Source: Rhexocercosporidium sp. MPI-PUGE-AT-0058 (taxonomy: Eukaryota > Ascomycota > Leotiomycetes > Helotiales). From it: DNA of 64,000 nt. The notes under the pieces are model-generated. The model did no database searches and was not told the origin of the DNA. It worked only from the letters and a program-made list of their open reading frames with translations. Positions 10,967 to 22,230 of this stretch are shown here, one piece after another (position 1 is the first letter of the stretch; every line of letters starts with the position of its first letter). The stretch spans positions 1-64,000 of the forward strand of contig JAGTJL010000041.1 in assembly GCA_020746875.1 (NCBI GenBank), read 5' to 3'. The position numbers were made by a program, and so were the translations under genes.

Positions 10967-10977
10967 GTTATGAGCCC
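10967..10977 (+). promoter_or_regulatory. primer-binding site complementary to tRNA-iMet anticodon arm
   Basis: GTTATGAGCCC directly follows the 5' LTR. It is complementary to the anticodon stem-loop of initiator Met-tRNA (GGGCTCATAAC), not to a tRNA 3' end. Drosophila copia and several relatives prime from such a tRNA-iMet half. The second copy has the RIP-altered form ATTATAAGCCT at 46388. Confidence 0.7.
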
Positions 10978-10999
10978 TGTTGACGAAGCTATTAAGTTA

Positions 11000-13900
11000 G
11001 TATTCTTCCTTTTATACGCTGTTAATTTAAATAAAGCCTGTGAGGTAAGTTTATAGGTAAAGAGCATTTGCTATACGTTACAGAGTTTTTTACCTTATCA
11101 TAAAGTGTAATTTATACCGCTGTTTTCTATTAATTCTTTTATTTTATTCTGGACGAGTATAAAAGCCGAGCAACTAGACTCTTTAATCCTTCCTTTATCG
11201 AATACTTAGAGCTTACGAAAGCAACTCCTTTGTTATAATAGACTTAACTTCAGTTTCTTTTTTAAACAATCGAACTCCTCTTAATTACAATAAGCGCACT
11301 TGGACTCCTTAGTATTAAGCGTTTAAATCCTTTTATATCTTTTATAAGATATGAAATTTAATAAACCCTACGTTGTTAATTACTCCTAACCTTCTCGACA
11401 CCGAACCGAAACCCTTATTATTAAACGATTTAAGAGTGCAATAAGATAAAAAAGTTATTAAGTATAACTTCTAAGCTTAGGCTTAATAAGATAAAGATGC
11501 TCGCGACCTTATAGAAAAGGGCCTTAAGTCGAGCGCATTACTATTAATAAAAGCTATAATTAAGAATGTGGCTTTAATATATATTGTTTTTATAAGGGAA
11601 TACGTAAAGAAGCTCGCATAATAGACGGAAAAAGCTCGAGTCTATAAGGCAGCTTATAAGTAGATTTAAGAAATAGTTAATCCTTTTATTTATTAAGGAG
11701 TAGTTAAGGAATGCGAGAATAAGTAAGCTCGTATAGAAAAAGAGTAATTGACCGAGATAATAAATAAAAACCCATAATTAAAGTTATAGACTTTTTAATT
11801 ACTCCTCTAAATCTTTAAGAAAAATTACGCTCCTTTAAAAATAAGTACTCGCACGTTAATATAATCTATTTATAAAAAAAAGCTCGCTATTATTAAGGCA
11901 GGACGAGTTAATCTTAAGAAATAGCTTTAAAAATAAAGAGCGGCCTATTAAGATGCTTTTTTATATAACTTATCGGACGTCAAAGGACTGCTAGTAGTAC
12001 TTGACTTTATTAAGGCGGTGTAAGAAAAGCTCGCACCGGAATAGGCGCGCGAACGGCACTTTGAATTATTAAGAAATAATATTCTTAGAGTAGTAAACTA
12101 GTATTTTTTACTTAATTACGTTAACTAGTTATTTATTCTTAATAAGGAATTACTTATAGCCTTTAAACAATAAAAGATAATAAACTTATATACTACTCTT
12201 AAAAAAAATTAAATACTCTTATAACTTTATTAGTTTAATAAAACTAATCGTTAAACACGCGAGTAAATACTTGCCCGTATAAGTATTACTTTCACCGTCA
12301 TAAGGCTATTAATTATTATAAACTTCAGTATTATTACGACGGCTCGACGGCGAGCAACCTCAGGAACTTATTATTAATAAAGGAAATTAAAGAGACTCGA
12401 CTCCGACTAAAAAGCGACTTCTTTAACCTTCGCTAAGAAATTATTAAACTTAGCGGGAATATATTATTAATAACGTAATTAATTATCGGATTACCTTCCG
12501 GTAATTCCTTTTTTATTTAAGCATTAATAGCTTTTATAACTTTAAAGCTAATAACTTTAATAAAAGCAAGATACTCTAGAAACGTTTAAGCTTATTTTAT
12601 AAGCCCTGAATTTCTCGACGAAGCTCTCGCTGCTACAGGGGTATACGTTATTATAAATATAAATCGTTATTTGCTCGCAAAGAGCACCTTACTCGATAAC
12701 GGAGCTGCCACTTATTTAATAAATTCAGAAGCTCTTCTCGTCCTTAGAAGCTTTATTAAATTTATTATAAACGATAACGTTAAGGCCGGAACGTCAAGCT
12801 TAATAATTAAAAGCCGCGGTACTTAAGTCTTTAAAAGTACTCTCCACGGCCTTAACGAACTAAATATAAGCGATTTAACCCTTTCGAACGTCGCTATTAT
12901 TAAAAGCTTTAATATTAATATTATTTCAAAAGCTCGTCTTTTATAAATAAGAGTTTAATATAATAATTTAAATTATATTTTGCGCACGGGAATAACTAAG
13001 GACAGTCTGGTTTTAAAGTAATTATAGTAATAGTTTAATTTAGCTTTTTTTAAATATAAATCTTTTAATTATTTTTCGGTTTCTTTAATTATTTGCCGCA
13101 TTTTAACTCGCTTAAATTATAACTTTTTAATATTTCTAACGCTAGAGAAGAGTATTCGCTAAGGTTTTCAGTCGAGTAAACAATATTTAAAGCTACGAGT
13201 CGATAAAGCCCACTTATAGCATTTACGCGTAAGTCACTTAAGAAAGGAAGCCTTAGAAAACTTAATGAAAAATGCGCGTAACGTCGAGATTCAAGGCCTA
13301 ACTTAGTTAAAATGCGAGTATTATATAATAATTATAATATAGTAAATAATAAATCGTCGTTAATTAAAAAGAGCAACTACCTGTCCTTTTTACCGCATTT
13401 CTTAAAATTTATTTAATTTTTTAATAAGGTTTAACGGAAACAACTGGCTTTTATTAATTAAGGACGAATATAATAGGAAATTTTATAAGCGGCTTTTAAA
13501 AACTAAAGAGTTGATCGCCGTCTTAAATGCTCTTAAATCGTTTAAGGCGTAAACGAGACGCTAATTTAGGCTTTCGGTTTATAAAATACGTTAAAATAAC
13601 GATATCTTAATTATAGGGATTAATGGATTAACTGAGTATGAAAAGTGGTGTAAGGAAAGTGGTAAAGAAATAATCGATAAATTAATCAAAATGCGCCTCT
13701 CTGCCAATTTACCCTGGGCGCTTTAGACGGAATTAATAATAGCGGCAATTGTTCTTTATAATATAAGTCTATTTACTCGAAAAGGCTTTAAGAGTCCGAA
13801 CGAAGTGTTTTAAGCCTAGTTTAGGCAGTATTTTCGGTATTACGACCTTAAGCTCACGCTAAAGTTGACAATCGATTTACGGCCTGACTAAAGTAACTTA

Positions 13901-16760
13901 TATACGTACGGCTGTAGAGCTTACCTTATAATTAAAAACTAAAAAGCTTTTCGCCAAAAGAGAGCTTTTAAAGTTAACCCGCGAGCGCACCTTAATTATT
14001 TAATTAAATACGTCTTATTTAATATTTATAAAATCTAAGTGCTTTAATTATAATATATAATAATGACTTAGAATATTACTTTTAACGAAACCTTCTTTTA
14101 TTTAAGCTCTTTAAATATAAAAAGAGCAGTCGGCCAGCCGCGCTTAATATTAAAGGATTTTACAGAAATATTAAAAGAAGAAAAAGGAGATTAAGACGTT
14201 AGTTTTATTATAATTAACCGACTAAGCGTACTTAATATACTGGAATTAAAAACACAATTTATTATTTTAAACGGAAAATAACTAAGCGAAGTAATAAGCG
14301 CTATGGAAGTCGACGAGCTTGTGAGCTCGGGGGTAGAGCTATCTGCTCCTCCTTTAATTAAGTTAATAGAAGTAAATACGCTACTTTTAGTTAATTTAAT
14401 AACTCTTGACTTTATTTAGCTACTCGTTAATAAGAACTCGGGGGCGATTTAATTAAGAAAGAGTATTAAACTTCTTATTTATAAACACTTTAATTAAGTC
14501 TTAAAACGAGTTAATACTTTAAGATAATTAGCGTCTAAAAGCGTAATTAAGAAAGGTATCTTACGTAATATATTAAACTTTTAGAGTAATATAGGCCTTA
14601 AGCGGAAGTCGATATTACAAGTTATAATTTACTTTAAAAGGCTATATAACCGAAAGCGCGGTCTTAAGCGTCGGGGAGTATTTAAAAAAAGTGTCGGCCT
14701 TAAGTAATTAAAAGCTTTACCTTAAATAATTAAGTATAAAGAATATCCGCAATTATTGGAATTAAAAGAAGATAAAGAGTTAGGTTTACGCTTATTACTT
14801 TTAGCTTTAATTAAATTAAATTCCGGCTTATTTAAACTTTTTAAAAGAAAAAGAATAAAAGACCGAGTAATTAATAAAAGTCGAAAGACTTAAGTTAATA
14901 GTAAAGTAACGAAACCGAATCGAAGCGTTTATATAATAATTATTAAAAAGTTAATTACGGAATTATTATAATTATTAAGTAACCGCGAGTACTTGGAGGA
15001 TTTTTTAAGGACTTTTTAGCTTAATTAAAAACTAATATAAAAAGACGGAAAAGACTTAAGCGTAATTCACGTTATTATATTAACGTTTATATTTAAAAAT
15101 ATCGAAATTCAATAATTAATTAAGCTTTTACGGATTTATTAATTATAAATGCCTAAGGACTTATTAAATTAGAGAAACCTTAAGAACTACTCGTTAAGAG
15201 AGCACTTCCGAGCCGACGCTATTAAAGAGATTATTAACCTTAAGTCGCGCAATTGCTAGAGAGTCGTTAAACACTCTTTTATTATTAAGTAATTAATTCT
15301 TTTAAAATGAGTATTTTACGCTAAAGTCGATTTATTAAGGTATTTAACCTGCTATTACTCTTAAGTCGTTGTAAAAAGAGACTTATAGCCTAAAACGTTA
15401 ATTTTATTAATATATATAGCTATTTTAATTACTCGCTCCTTTAGAACCGCTATAGCTATTATAACTTAATTTAATTTAAAAATGATTTAATTTAATATAA
15501 TAAATGCCTTTATTAACGCTAAATAAAGTGAGACAAGTGCTTACGTACGCTGCTATTTACTAGACGGTTTTAAACAAGACGGAATAGTAGTAGAGGTTAA
15601 TCGCGCACTTTACGGACTTAAGGACTTACCGACGTTATAGTATAATAATTTCATTTATACTTTAATAACTTTAAGATTAATTACTTATAAAAAGGAGCCT
15701 TATATATTTATAAATAAATAACGTACGGTATTTGTAATATTCTATATCGACGATATTTAAGTGCTTTACTACATTTCGGCTTTTAAAGACGCTAAATTAA
15801 TTATCGACGGCTTAAATATAATATATGAACTTATTAGAAGAGAGTAAACGGAGTAGTTCTTAGGCGTTCGTATTATTAAAGATCGATTAATGAAGACTAT
15901 TTCTTTAATATACGATACTTATATTTAAAAGGTTGTTCTTCGATTTAAGTTAATAAATAAAAATTGCTTAAGTATATTATTACTTTAAGTCGAGCTACTG
16001 AAAAATTAAGAATAAGTTACTTTAGCTTAAATTAAGGAATTTTAAGAAAAAGTTGAATTAATGCTTTATATTATAATTATATTACGCGTAAACGTCGCTT
16101 TTATTACTTTAAGACTTTTTTACTTTTTAATTAATCTTTCTTAAGAGCACTTGATTATAATTAACTAAATAATTCGTTACTTTTTCGATATTCGTTTCTT
16201 AATAATTACTTATAATTATAAGCTGCGCGACTCTTATTTTATAATAATATTAAATACTTCTTTTACGAACGATATCGAGATAAGGCGATCTTTTAATAAA
16301 TATATTTTCATACTTTTTAAAAGTTTAATCTTTTAAAAAATAGCTTTATAAAATATAATTATTATATTTATAATATAAATAAAGCTTCTTAAAGTTAAAT
16401 ATATCGGCAAAGAATTTATGGCACTTTAGCGATTTTTTTAAGAATTACGCCTTAATATAAGAGCAACTTAGATAATTTTTTATAATAATTAATAAATAAT
16501 TCGGCTAATTATTAGTAAAAATCAGCGTATTTTTATTAAGTTGCGTCACGTTAATATTTAAAATATGTGATTACGCCAAGAGTTTCAAAAGAGTATTTTT
16601 ATAATAAAATATCTTCTTATAAATTATATATTAATTAACGGACTTATTAAAAACCTTTTTCGGCAGAAATTTAAAACATTTATTACTCTTATTAACTTAG
16701 TAGATATTCGTGCTTAATTAGAGCAACTCTTTTAAAAGACTCGTTTTAAAGCAGTCTTTT
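11000..16760 (+). pseudogene. Copia-B gag-pol relict
   Basis: Former polyprotein encoding capsid, protease, integrase, reverse transcriptase and RNase H. Visible motifs: a gag knuckle-like Cys/His stretch around 12270; protease LDNGAATYL (family DSGA) at about 12693; integrase start NWLLLIKDEYNRKF near 13440; RT NRALYGLKD at about 15600 and FYIDDI (family YVDD) at about 15740-15757; integrase C-terminal VTFNETFFYL-like at about 14065. Dozens of TAA/TAG codons stand at Gln/Trp positions. Not functional. Confidence 0.88.
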
Positions 16761-17039
16761 ATATATATTTTTTACTTTTTATTTATTTTTAAAGTAATTA
16801 TAAAATAAGCTTACCTTTTAATTAAAAAGTTTTATTTATATTATTATATATTCTTTTATAAAATTCTCTTTTATAAATTTCTATTTATAATTTTATTTTA
16901 TTAAAGATTAACTAAACTTAGGGGTATAAATTATTATATTTTAAAGAGTTAATTACTCTTAACGATTCTTTAATTTAAAGGCAAACGTAAGTTTTAGTTT
17001 TTAAAATATAAAGGGACACTTAAAGAATAAGAGGTTCTT

Positions 17040-18010
17040 AAGCCTTAGAAAATAAGAAAGTAGCTTATTTATTAAAAGGTAAAAGGCCTAAAACCTCCCG
17101 AACTAGCTCGTCTAAAGTACTAGTTATTATATTAATTAGCTCCTTAACGCGAGTAGCTTGAGTTTTTTACTTAAGAGTAAGAATAACTCTACGAGTAGAT
17201 ATAGTTTGGAAGGCTAGAATATTAGGGTTAAGACTATAGGCGCGAGTAGCCTTAATAATAGTAGCAGTAATAAGATAATTAGCTGCTTTTTTATTACCCT
17301 TTTTAACGAAGAGAGCACTCGCAGCGATAGTAATCTTTTTTTTAATAATATAAGTATAAGTTATAAAAGTAGCTAAAGGCTTTTCTTCTTTTTTTAAGAA
17401 ATTAATTAAATTAATTTAATTTTCTAAAAATAAAGCGAGTAACTTACCGTTCTCTTTATTATTATTATTTTTATTATTACCTTTAAATCTACTAGTAGCT
17501 CTTGAAGTAATTTTACTATTAAAACTAATAATAGCGCCAGTAGCAGTAGCTTTATTAATATTATTACTTTTAAGGGCGGCATAGACCGGGATTTTTAATT
17601 GCTTTAGTTTTTTAAAAAATTAATAATAAATTAAAAAGCAAGAAAAGAGTAGCTGAATCGACTTACTTTCTTACTAGTTTTATTTTTTAGCGTATTACGA
17701 TATATAAGGAAAAGAGCTTAAGTAATAGCGGGAGTAATTACGCACTTATAGCCGGACGAGTAAGTAAAACAGTAAGTATCTTTTTTAACGGTATTATAAT
17801 ATTAATTATTATCTTTTATTTAAAAGGCGCTATTAATGCAGCTTAAATAAATTATTATGCGAGCACTTATTAATTGCTTTAAAGCCCGGGGAGCAGCAGC
17901 GGCACGGCGAGGAGCGGGGGCGGGGACGGGAGTAGCCGACAGTTATGCTTTAGCGACGACTTTCTTTTTATTATTAATAATAGCCTTAACTTATTATAAG
18001 TCAGTAGTTA
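17040..18010 (-). pseudogene. antisense Cys-containing ORF relict in Copia-B 3' region
   Basis: Unrecognised gene relict on the strand opposite to Copia-B. From about 17990 leftwards the frame reads an Ala/Pro-rich segment (VPAPAPRRAAAAPRALKQL), then two Cys-bearing stretches, the second being TYCFTYSSGYKCV (about 17700-17760; compatible with CxxC...GHxC). A second frame, 17045-17610, stays open except at three TAA codons for about 180 codons and is rich in Ala, Thr, Lys and Asn, ending LDELVREVLGLLPFNK. The frame change near 17610 could be an intron or an indel. Compare 22231-23460 in Copia-C. Confidence 0.5.
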
Positions 18011-18416
18011 TTCTTTAATTAATTAATTTTTAATTAGTCGATCTTCAATTAGTAAATCGAAACTAATAAATCGAAAATCGAGCCACTCACCTTACTTTAG
18101 TAAGTAAATCGTCGTTCTGCTATAACGATTCTGGCGGAGCGCTTAAAGACACCCATAATATCGAAGGGAGCAGTTAATTAGTTAATTAATTAATAGATTA
18201 ATTAAGTAGTAAATCGAGAGCAGTCGATCTGTGTGTTGTCGAGTATTTATAAGTTCAGGTTTAGTGGGAAAATCGTTAGTTTATATCATTAAATTATTTA
18301 CTTAATTACTGTATATAAGTGAATTTATTTACTTAATTCTTTTTTATTATTTGCTCTCGCTTAATACAGCTAATCACAATAGCAGTGGCTTATTACTATT
18401 AATTGCCTAGGAGGTG

Positions 18417-18600
18417 TGTCGTATAAGCACGGGCAGCTGCTCTCTTAATACTACACGTGACTTAATTAGGTTTTGCTATTGTAGACCGCCTTTAGGAAAA
18501 CAACTGTTTTCTCTTAATTCTTAGAGCTTTTAAAAGAACAATTAATTACTTTAATTCAATTACAACTGCTTACAGTGCTTTAATCCACTTCTACACCACA
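18417..18600 (+). repeat. LTR-B, 3' LTR of Copia-B copy 1
   Basis: 184 bp, TGTCGTATAAGCACGGGCAG to ...CTACACCACA, preceded by the polypurine tract AGGAGGTG and followed by the duplication ATAAT (18601-18605). Confidence 0.92.
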
Positions 18601-18605
18601 ATAAT

Positions 18606-20133
18606 ACAAATCGCCGCCAAGAATAAGTGCCGTTTCTTAAAAGACCCGGATTTCGTGCCTAAGACTAAAAACTTATGATTTTAACTAAAGTTTATAAGTA
18701 TTTAAGAATCCGGATATACATAAGAATATATAAAGAAGACGCTTTTACCGATTATTAAAAGCCCCCGAATTCTGCGTAGCCTAGCTATCGAGTGCGAGGG
18801 ATCATAAGTTTACGGCGTTTTTAAGCAATTCATAAAGCTTTTAGACTATATATATCGGATCCGGATTATGATTTTTAAGCTATCTTTAACCGATTAAAGC
18901 TATTTAATACTTATATTCGGACGGTTTCCTAAGAGCTTTAGAGCCCGGGCAGAGACTTAGTTATAAATAAAGCTATATGTCGGTTTCAGGGCCGTTCTCT
19001 TAATATATTAAAGATCCCCGGTAAACTTATCGATTAGGGGTATAAGATATAGGTCTTAGCTTAAATAGAATACTTTTAAGACTAGGTTTTTTATAGGAAA
19101 GGCACAAGAAAAGACGTATCTAAGGGCAAGCTAAGTCTTTAAAAAATTAAATAACTAAAGGCCTTAAGACAGAATACTACGTTTAAAATAGTAGCACATC
19201 TTATGGACCGGCTCCTAAATCACGGCAAAGAGTATATCGTATACTTTAATAACTTATTTACAAATCTTAAGCTATTATAATATAATAAAGACCGTGGATA
19301 AGGAGCTATTAATATATATATAGCGAAATCCGGTATCTTAAAGAAGTTTAATTAAATAAAAGCTTAAGATATAAAAAAAGACGAAATCCTTTAAAGTAAA
19401 TTATAAGTAATAGTAACGCCGGATAATATAATTAATATAATAGCTTAAAAAGACAACGCTTTAGTCCTTTCGATGTCTATAACGTCTAATGCTCTTAGTC
19501 GTGTTAACAAGTTAAGAAAGAGACCTTCCGAGACGTCTTCTTCGGCTAAAATAACACGTGTGCTATTTAGGAAATACGTTAAAGCTTAGTTAAAGATTCC
19601 CGAATACGAAGACTTATATAACTGTGAGATAGGAGCCGTTAATTATAATAATTAACTTAAGGTTATTAATAAGATAGAAATTATATATCGAATAAGTAGC
19701 TAATAGTCTCTTATTACGTGAGTCAAAGAAACAGCTCTTATTAACGCTTATAAGTTATTTCTTCATTCTCTTATGCTTAAAGAAAAGAAATAAACTAATT
19801 AAATTATATTTCGCATAGAGATTATAAAAAACTGTTTTCGTATTATTAAAGAAATAAATAAGAAACGAAAATGAGTTTTTATAAGGGTTATAAAGCCAGT
19901 CACGACTATTCCTATAAGATAATATACACTTGAGAGGTTAAGCGCTTAATTAAACTGCGTTATATATAAGAAAAAAGGTCTTAATCGAGTTATGTAAAGG
20001 AAGATTTTAAGAGAGCTTTTAGTTAATATACTAGGGAATTTTAAAGGATCCGGATATAGGAAAAGTACGATATTTGGCTATAAGGAGTATAATATTGCCT
20101 TATATAAAGAAGGAACCTGCTTTACCAGGTTCT
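18606..20133 (+). pseudogene. piggyBac-1 transposase, main fragment
   Basis: C-terminal three-quarters of the transposase, which cuts and pastes the element. Motifs in order: YLRIRIYIRIYKEDAF, FRLYISDPDYDF, NKAICRFQGRSL (family IDEAI-RF-GRS; first catalytic Asp now Asn), YFNNLFTN (family YxDNLFTS; second Asp now Asn), IAWKDNALVLSMS (third Asp kept), YNCEIGAVNYNN (family YN-MGAVD-xD). IFGYKEYNIALYKEGTCF is the decayed C-terminal Cys motif. The frame is open for long stretches except at Trp/Gln-type stops. A solo LTR-A inserted in the last codons; the frame resumes after the duplication at 20445 and stops at about 20460. Confidence 0.88.
20129..20133 (+). repeat. target-site duplication GTTCT (left) of solo LTR-A
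   Basis: GTTCT immediately precedes the LTR and is repeated exactly at 20445-20449. Confidence 0.9.
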
Positions 20134-20444
20134 TGTGAGAATAGGCGAGCCAATCAGGAATGAGGAAGCGCAGTAGGTGAGGACACGTGATCAAAGAGAG
20201 AGAATTGCTTGCTTGAATGCTTAAAGAGCTAGAAGAGCTCTTCGGTAGTTATATATAAAATAATAGCTTCTCTAGAAGCTTCTACGACTACGTAACTGAT
20301 TACGTAGCTTATACGAGCTACGTAATTGAATACGAGCGTAATTTCCCGGAATACGAAGGTAATTTCCGGGCCGCGTAAGCAGTAGAAACTCCTTCGGCTA
20401 TTCTAGGATAGAATCGGCACGAGTTACCTAAGTGAAATCCAACA
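20134..20444 (-). repeat. solo LTR-A (311 bp)
   Basis: On the minus strand TGTTGGATTTCACTTAGG...TATTCTCACA, flanked by GTTCT duplications. It is the full-length form of LTR-A and includes a CTACGTAA/TTACGTAG palindromic unit missing from 3483-3762. It represents recombination between the two LTRs of a former Copia-A insertion. Contains CACGTG at about 20192. Confidence 0.92.
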
Positions 20445-20552
20445 GTTCTATAGCCTTAAATAAAATAATTAATATTGATATACCTAAATCCTGTAATTTT
20501 AATAGTGATTTAACGCTAAAAGACGTTAAGCGAGATGCCAATTCTTGGGATA

Positions 20553-20910
20553 GTCGCGGAGGGAACCAAATTGACGGCCCCGCCTAATACAGCACTTATA
20601 GCCGCGCCCCAGCGATAATAGCTATATTGCGGGCAAACTATTCCCCTGACCTTAATTCTCAAAGTGAATTCCTCTACTGCTCTCTCACATGGTCGTCGAC
20701 GGGGACGAAAGGCTTTTAATTAAAAAATTAATATAACTCAGCTTACTTACCCGGTTTAACCGAATTATTATTACCTTTGACTTTATAAAATAATTCTTAC
20801 TTAACGTTAATTTCGTTGATTAAATATTAAAATTTTATATTTGTGTAAATATTAATATTCACGTAATTGACGGAATTACGTGAATACAGAGGATGGGCAA
20901 AAACAGGGGT
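20553..20910. other. spacer, no gene seen
   Basis: Short less AT-rich piece (20553-20715), then AT-rich DNA up to LTR-C. A near-palindrome, TATTCACGTAATTGACGGAATTACGTGAATA, spans 20857-20887. No coding frame recognised. Confidence 0.5.
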
Positions 20911-21459
20911 TGTAGGACGCAGGAAGTAAAGAAGAGCACTCGACATTAGCTACTTTAGGACTAGCCTATAATAAGAGCCTTTTATATAGAGCTCTTGTTA
21001 ATACCTTAGAGTAACTCCTTAGACTTAAATAAATACATGGAATATAACTCAAGCTTTGTACTGTGTAATTGAATCTTACCACTATTGACTAGTTATTACT
21101 TATTACCGAGTACGAAGATAAAATAAAGAAAATCTAAGAAAAAGCAGGATTAGCGTCGAAAGTCTTAATACATATAATCAGAAAAGCTTTTAGAAAGAGA
21201 TTAATTAAAGTATTCAATATAAGGGCTTTTTATAAAGATTTATTTTTAAGCGATAAAAATAAAATATGTCGGACAGAAGTAGAGCAGGCTTTTAGTGGTT
21301 TAAGAGTTCTACGATTAACGTGGAGAGTAAGGGTTTAAAAGATGTATTAAAGTAAGCGTTACCCTTTATAAAAGAGGACTATAACCCGAGTATATATATA
21401 TACGTAAGTACTTATAAAAGTATATATAATTTTAATAGACTGCGTTAGGGCGCGACACA
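20911..21459 (-). repeat. LTR-C, 3' LTR of Copia-C copy 1
   Basis: About 549 bp. On the minus strand it runs TGTGTCGCGCCCTAACGC to ...CGTCCTACA with TG...CA ends. It contains a TATA-like CTATATAAAAGG (minus, near 20980), as expected for an LTR promoter. A purine tract (ATAGGGG, minus) abuts it at 21460-21466, placing the element body to the right. Related pieces: 40833-40919 plus 45012-45112, and about 59600-59784. Confidence 0.75.
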
Positions 21460-22230
21460 CCCCTATAGTAAGGCTTTATTATATAAATAAGCCTTATTAT
21501 TTAAAGGCGCATAAGCAGTCGAGAGATATAATATAAACTCCTTAAGTATATATATTAATTCTTAATAAAAGTATGGCGCCGAGTAATAAATTAATGCTTT
21601 TAAAATATTATAATAAATATAAATATTAATACGCGCTTTAAAAATATAATATTTAAGGACTTTATATATTAATATAAGCAGTTTACTAAGCAATTAATAT
21701 TAATAATAAATAAGAATATAAATACGTATTTAAACTATATATAATTAAATAAATGAAATCTAAAGATATAGTTAAGTTATAGTAATTAAGTAAATAAGAT
21801 TTTAATTATTATATTTAACGCGTGTAAATCGCAGGTTTTAAAAGTAAGGCTAAAGTAAGATTTAATTTATAATTAAGATTTCGTGCCGTCTCGTTTAATT
21901 ATTAATTTGCTGAGCTGTAATTAGTGAATTTAGTCTTTTTAAAGTGATTACTATGTACAGTAAGAAGCCGTAACGGTGTGTGCTAGCCTCTTATTAGCTT
22001 ATGTAATGCGCCGCCTCCCGGTTTAATAGGTTTATTATTAGTTTAAGCGTCCCGTACTGCAGTGGCGTGATTACAATTACTTTTAGAAATATATATATAT
22101 CGACCTTTATATTATTATAATTAACCTTTACTTAATATTAACGTACTTTATACTCGTGTGCCTGCCTACTTATTTTTTTTTTTTATCTTTTAATCTTTTA
22201 CTTTTTTTAATAAATTTTCCTTAATTACTA

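Larger units (their letters stand above)
10783..18600 (+). mobile_element. Copia-B copy 1, complete but RIP-decayed
   Basis: A complete 7,818-bp Copia retrotransposon: two 184-bp LTRs (10783-10966 and 18417-18600), 5-bp duplication ATAAT, primer site at 10967-10977, polypurine tract AGGAGGTG at 18409-18416. Inside, in order on the plus strand: gag with a Cys/His knuckle (about 12260-12310), protease (about 12690), integrase (about 13430-13900), RVT_2 reverse transcriptase (about 15290-16100), RNase H (about 16380-16750). About 1.65 kb of extra sequence before the 3' LTR holds an antisense coding relict. Stops throughout. It sits inside the piggyBac-1 transposase gene. Confidence 0.95.
10454..20552 (+). 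mobile_element. piggyBac-1, split by Copia-B and a solo LTR
   Basis: DNA transposon of the piggyBac (DDE_Tnp_1_7) type. The left terminus at 10454 reads TATCCCAAGAATTGGCA. The right terminus ending at 20552 reads, on the minus strand, TATCCCAAGAATTGGCAT. TTTTAGCG follows further in on both sides. Its coding sequence is interrupted by Copia-B (10783-18600, duplication ATAAT) and by a solo LTR-A (20134-20444, duplication GTTCT). Subtracting the insertions and one copy of each duplication leaves about 1.96 kb, almost the length of the uninterrupted piggyBac-2 (2,023 bp). Flanks carry TA but no TTAA. Confidence 0.85.

Noticed and set aside
10454..20552. TTAA target duplication for the piggyBac-like elements
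   Set aside because: No TTAA is present at either end of any of the three elements; only TA is shared.
20857..20887. Palindrome around TTCACGTAATT as a transcription-factor operator
   Set aside because: It is next to the LTR-C end in AT-rich DNA with no nearby gene; chance or an element end explains it equally well.
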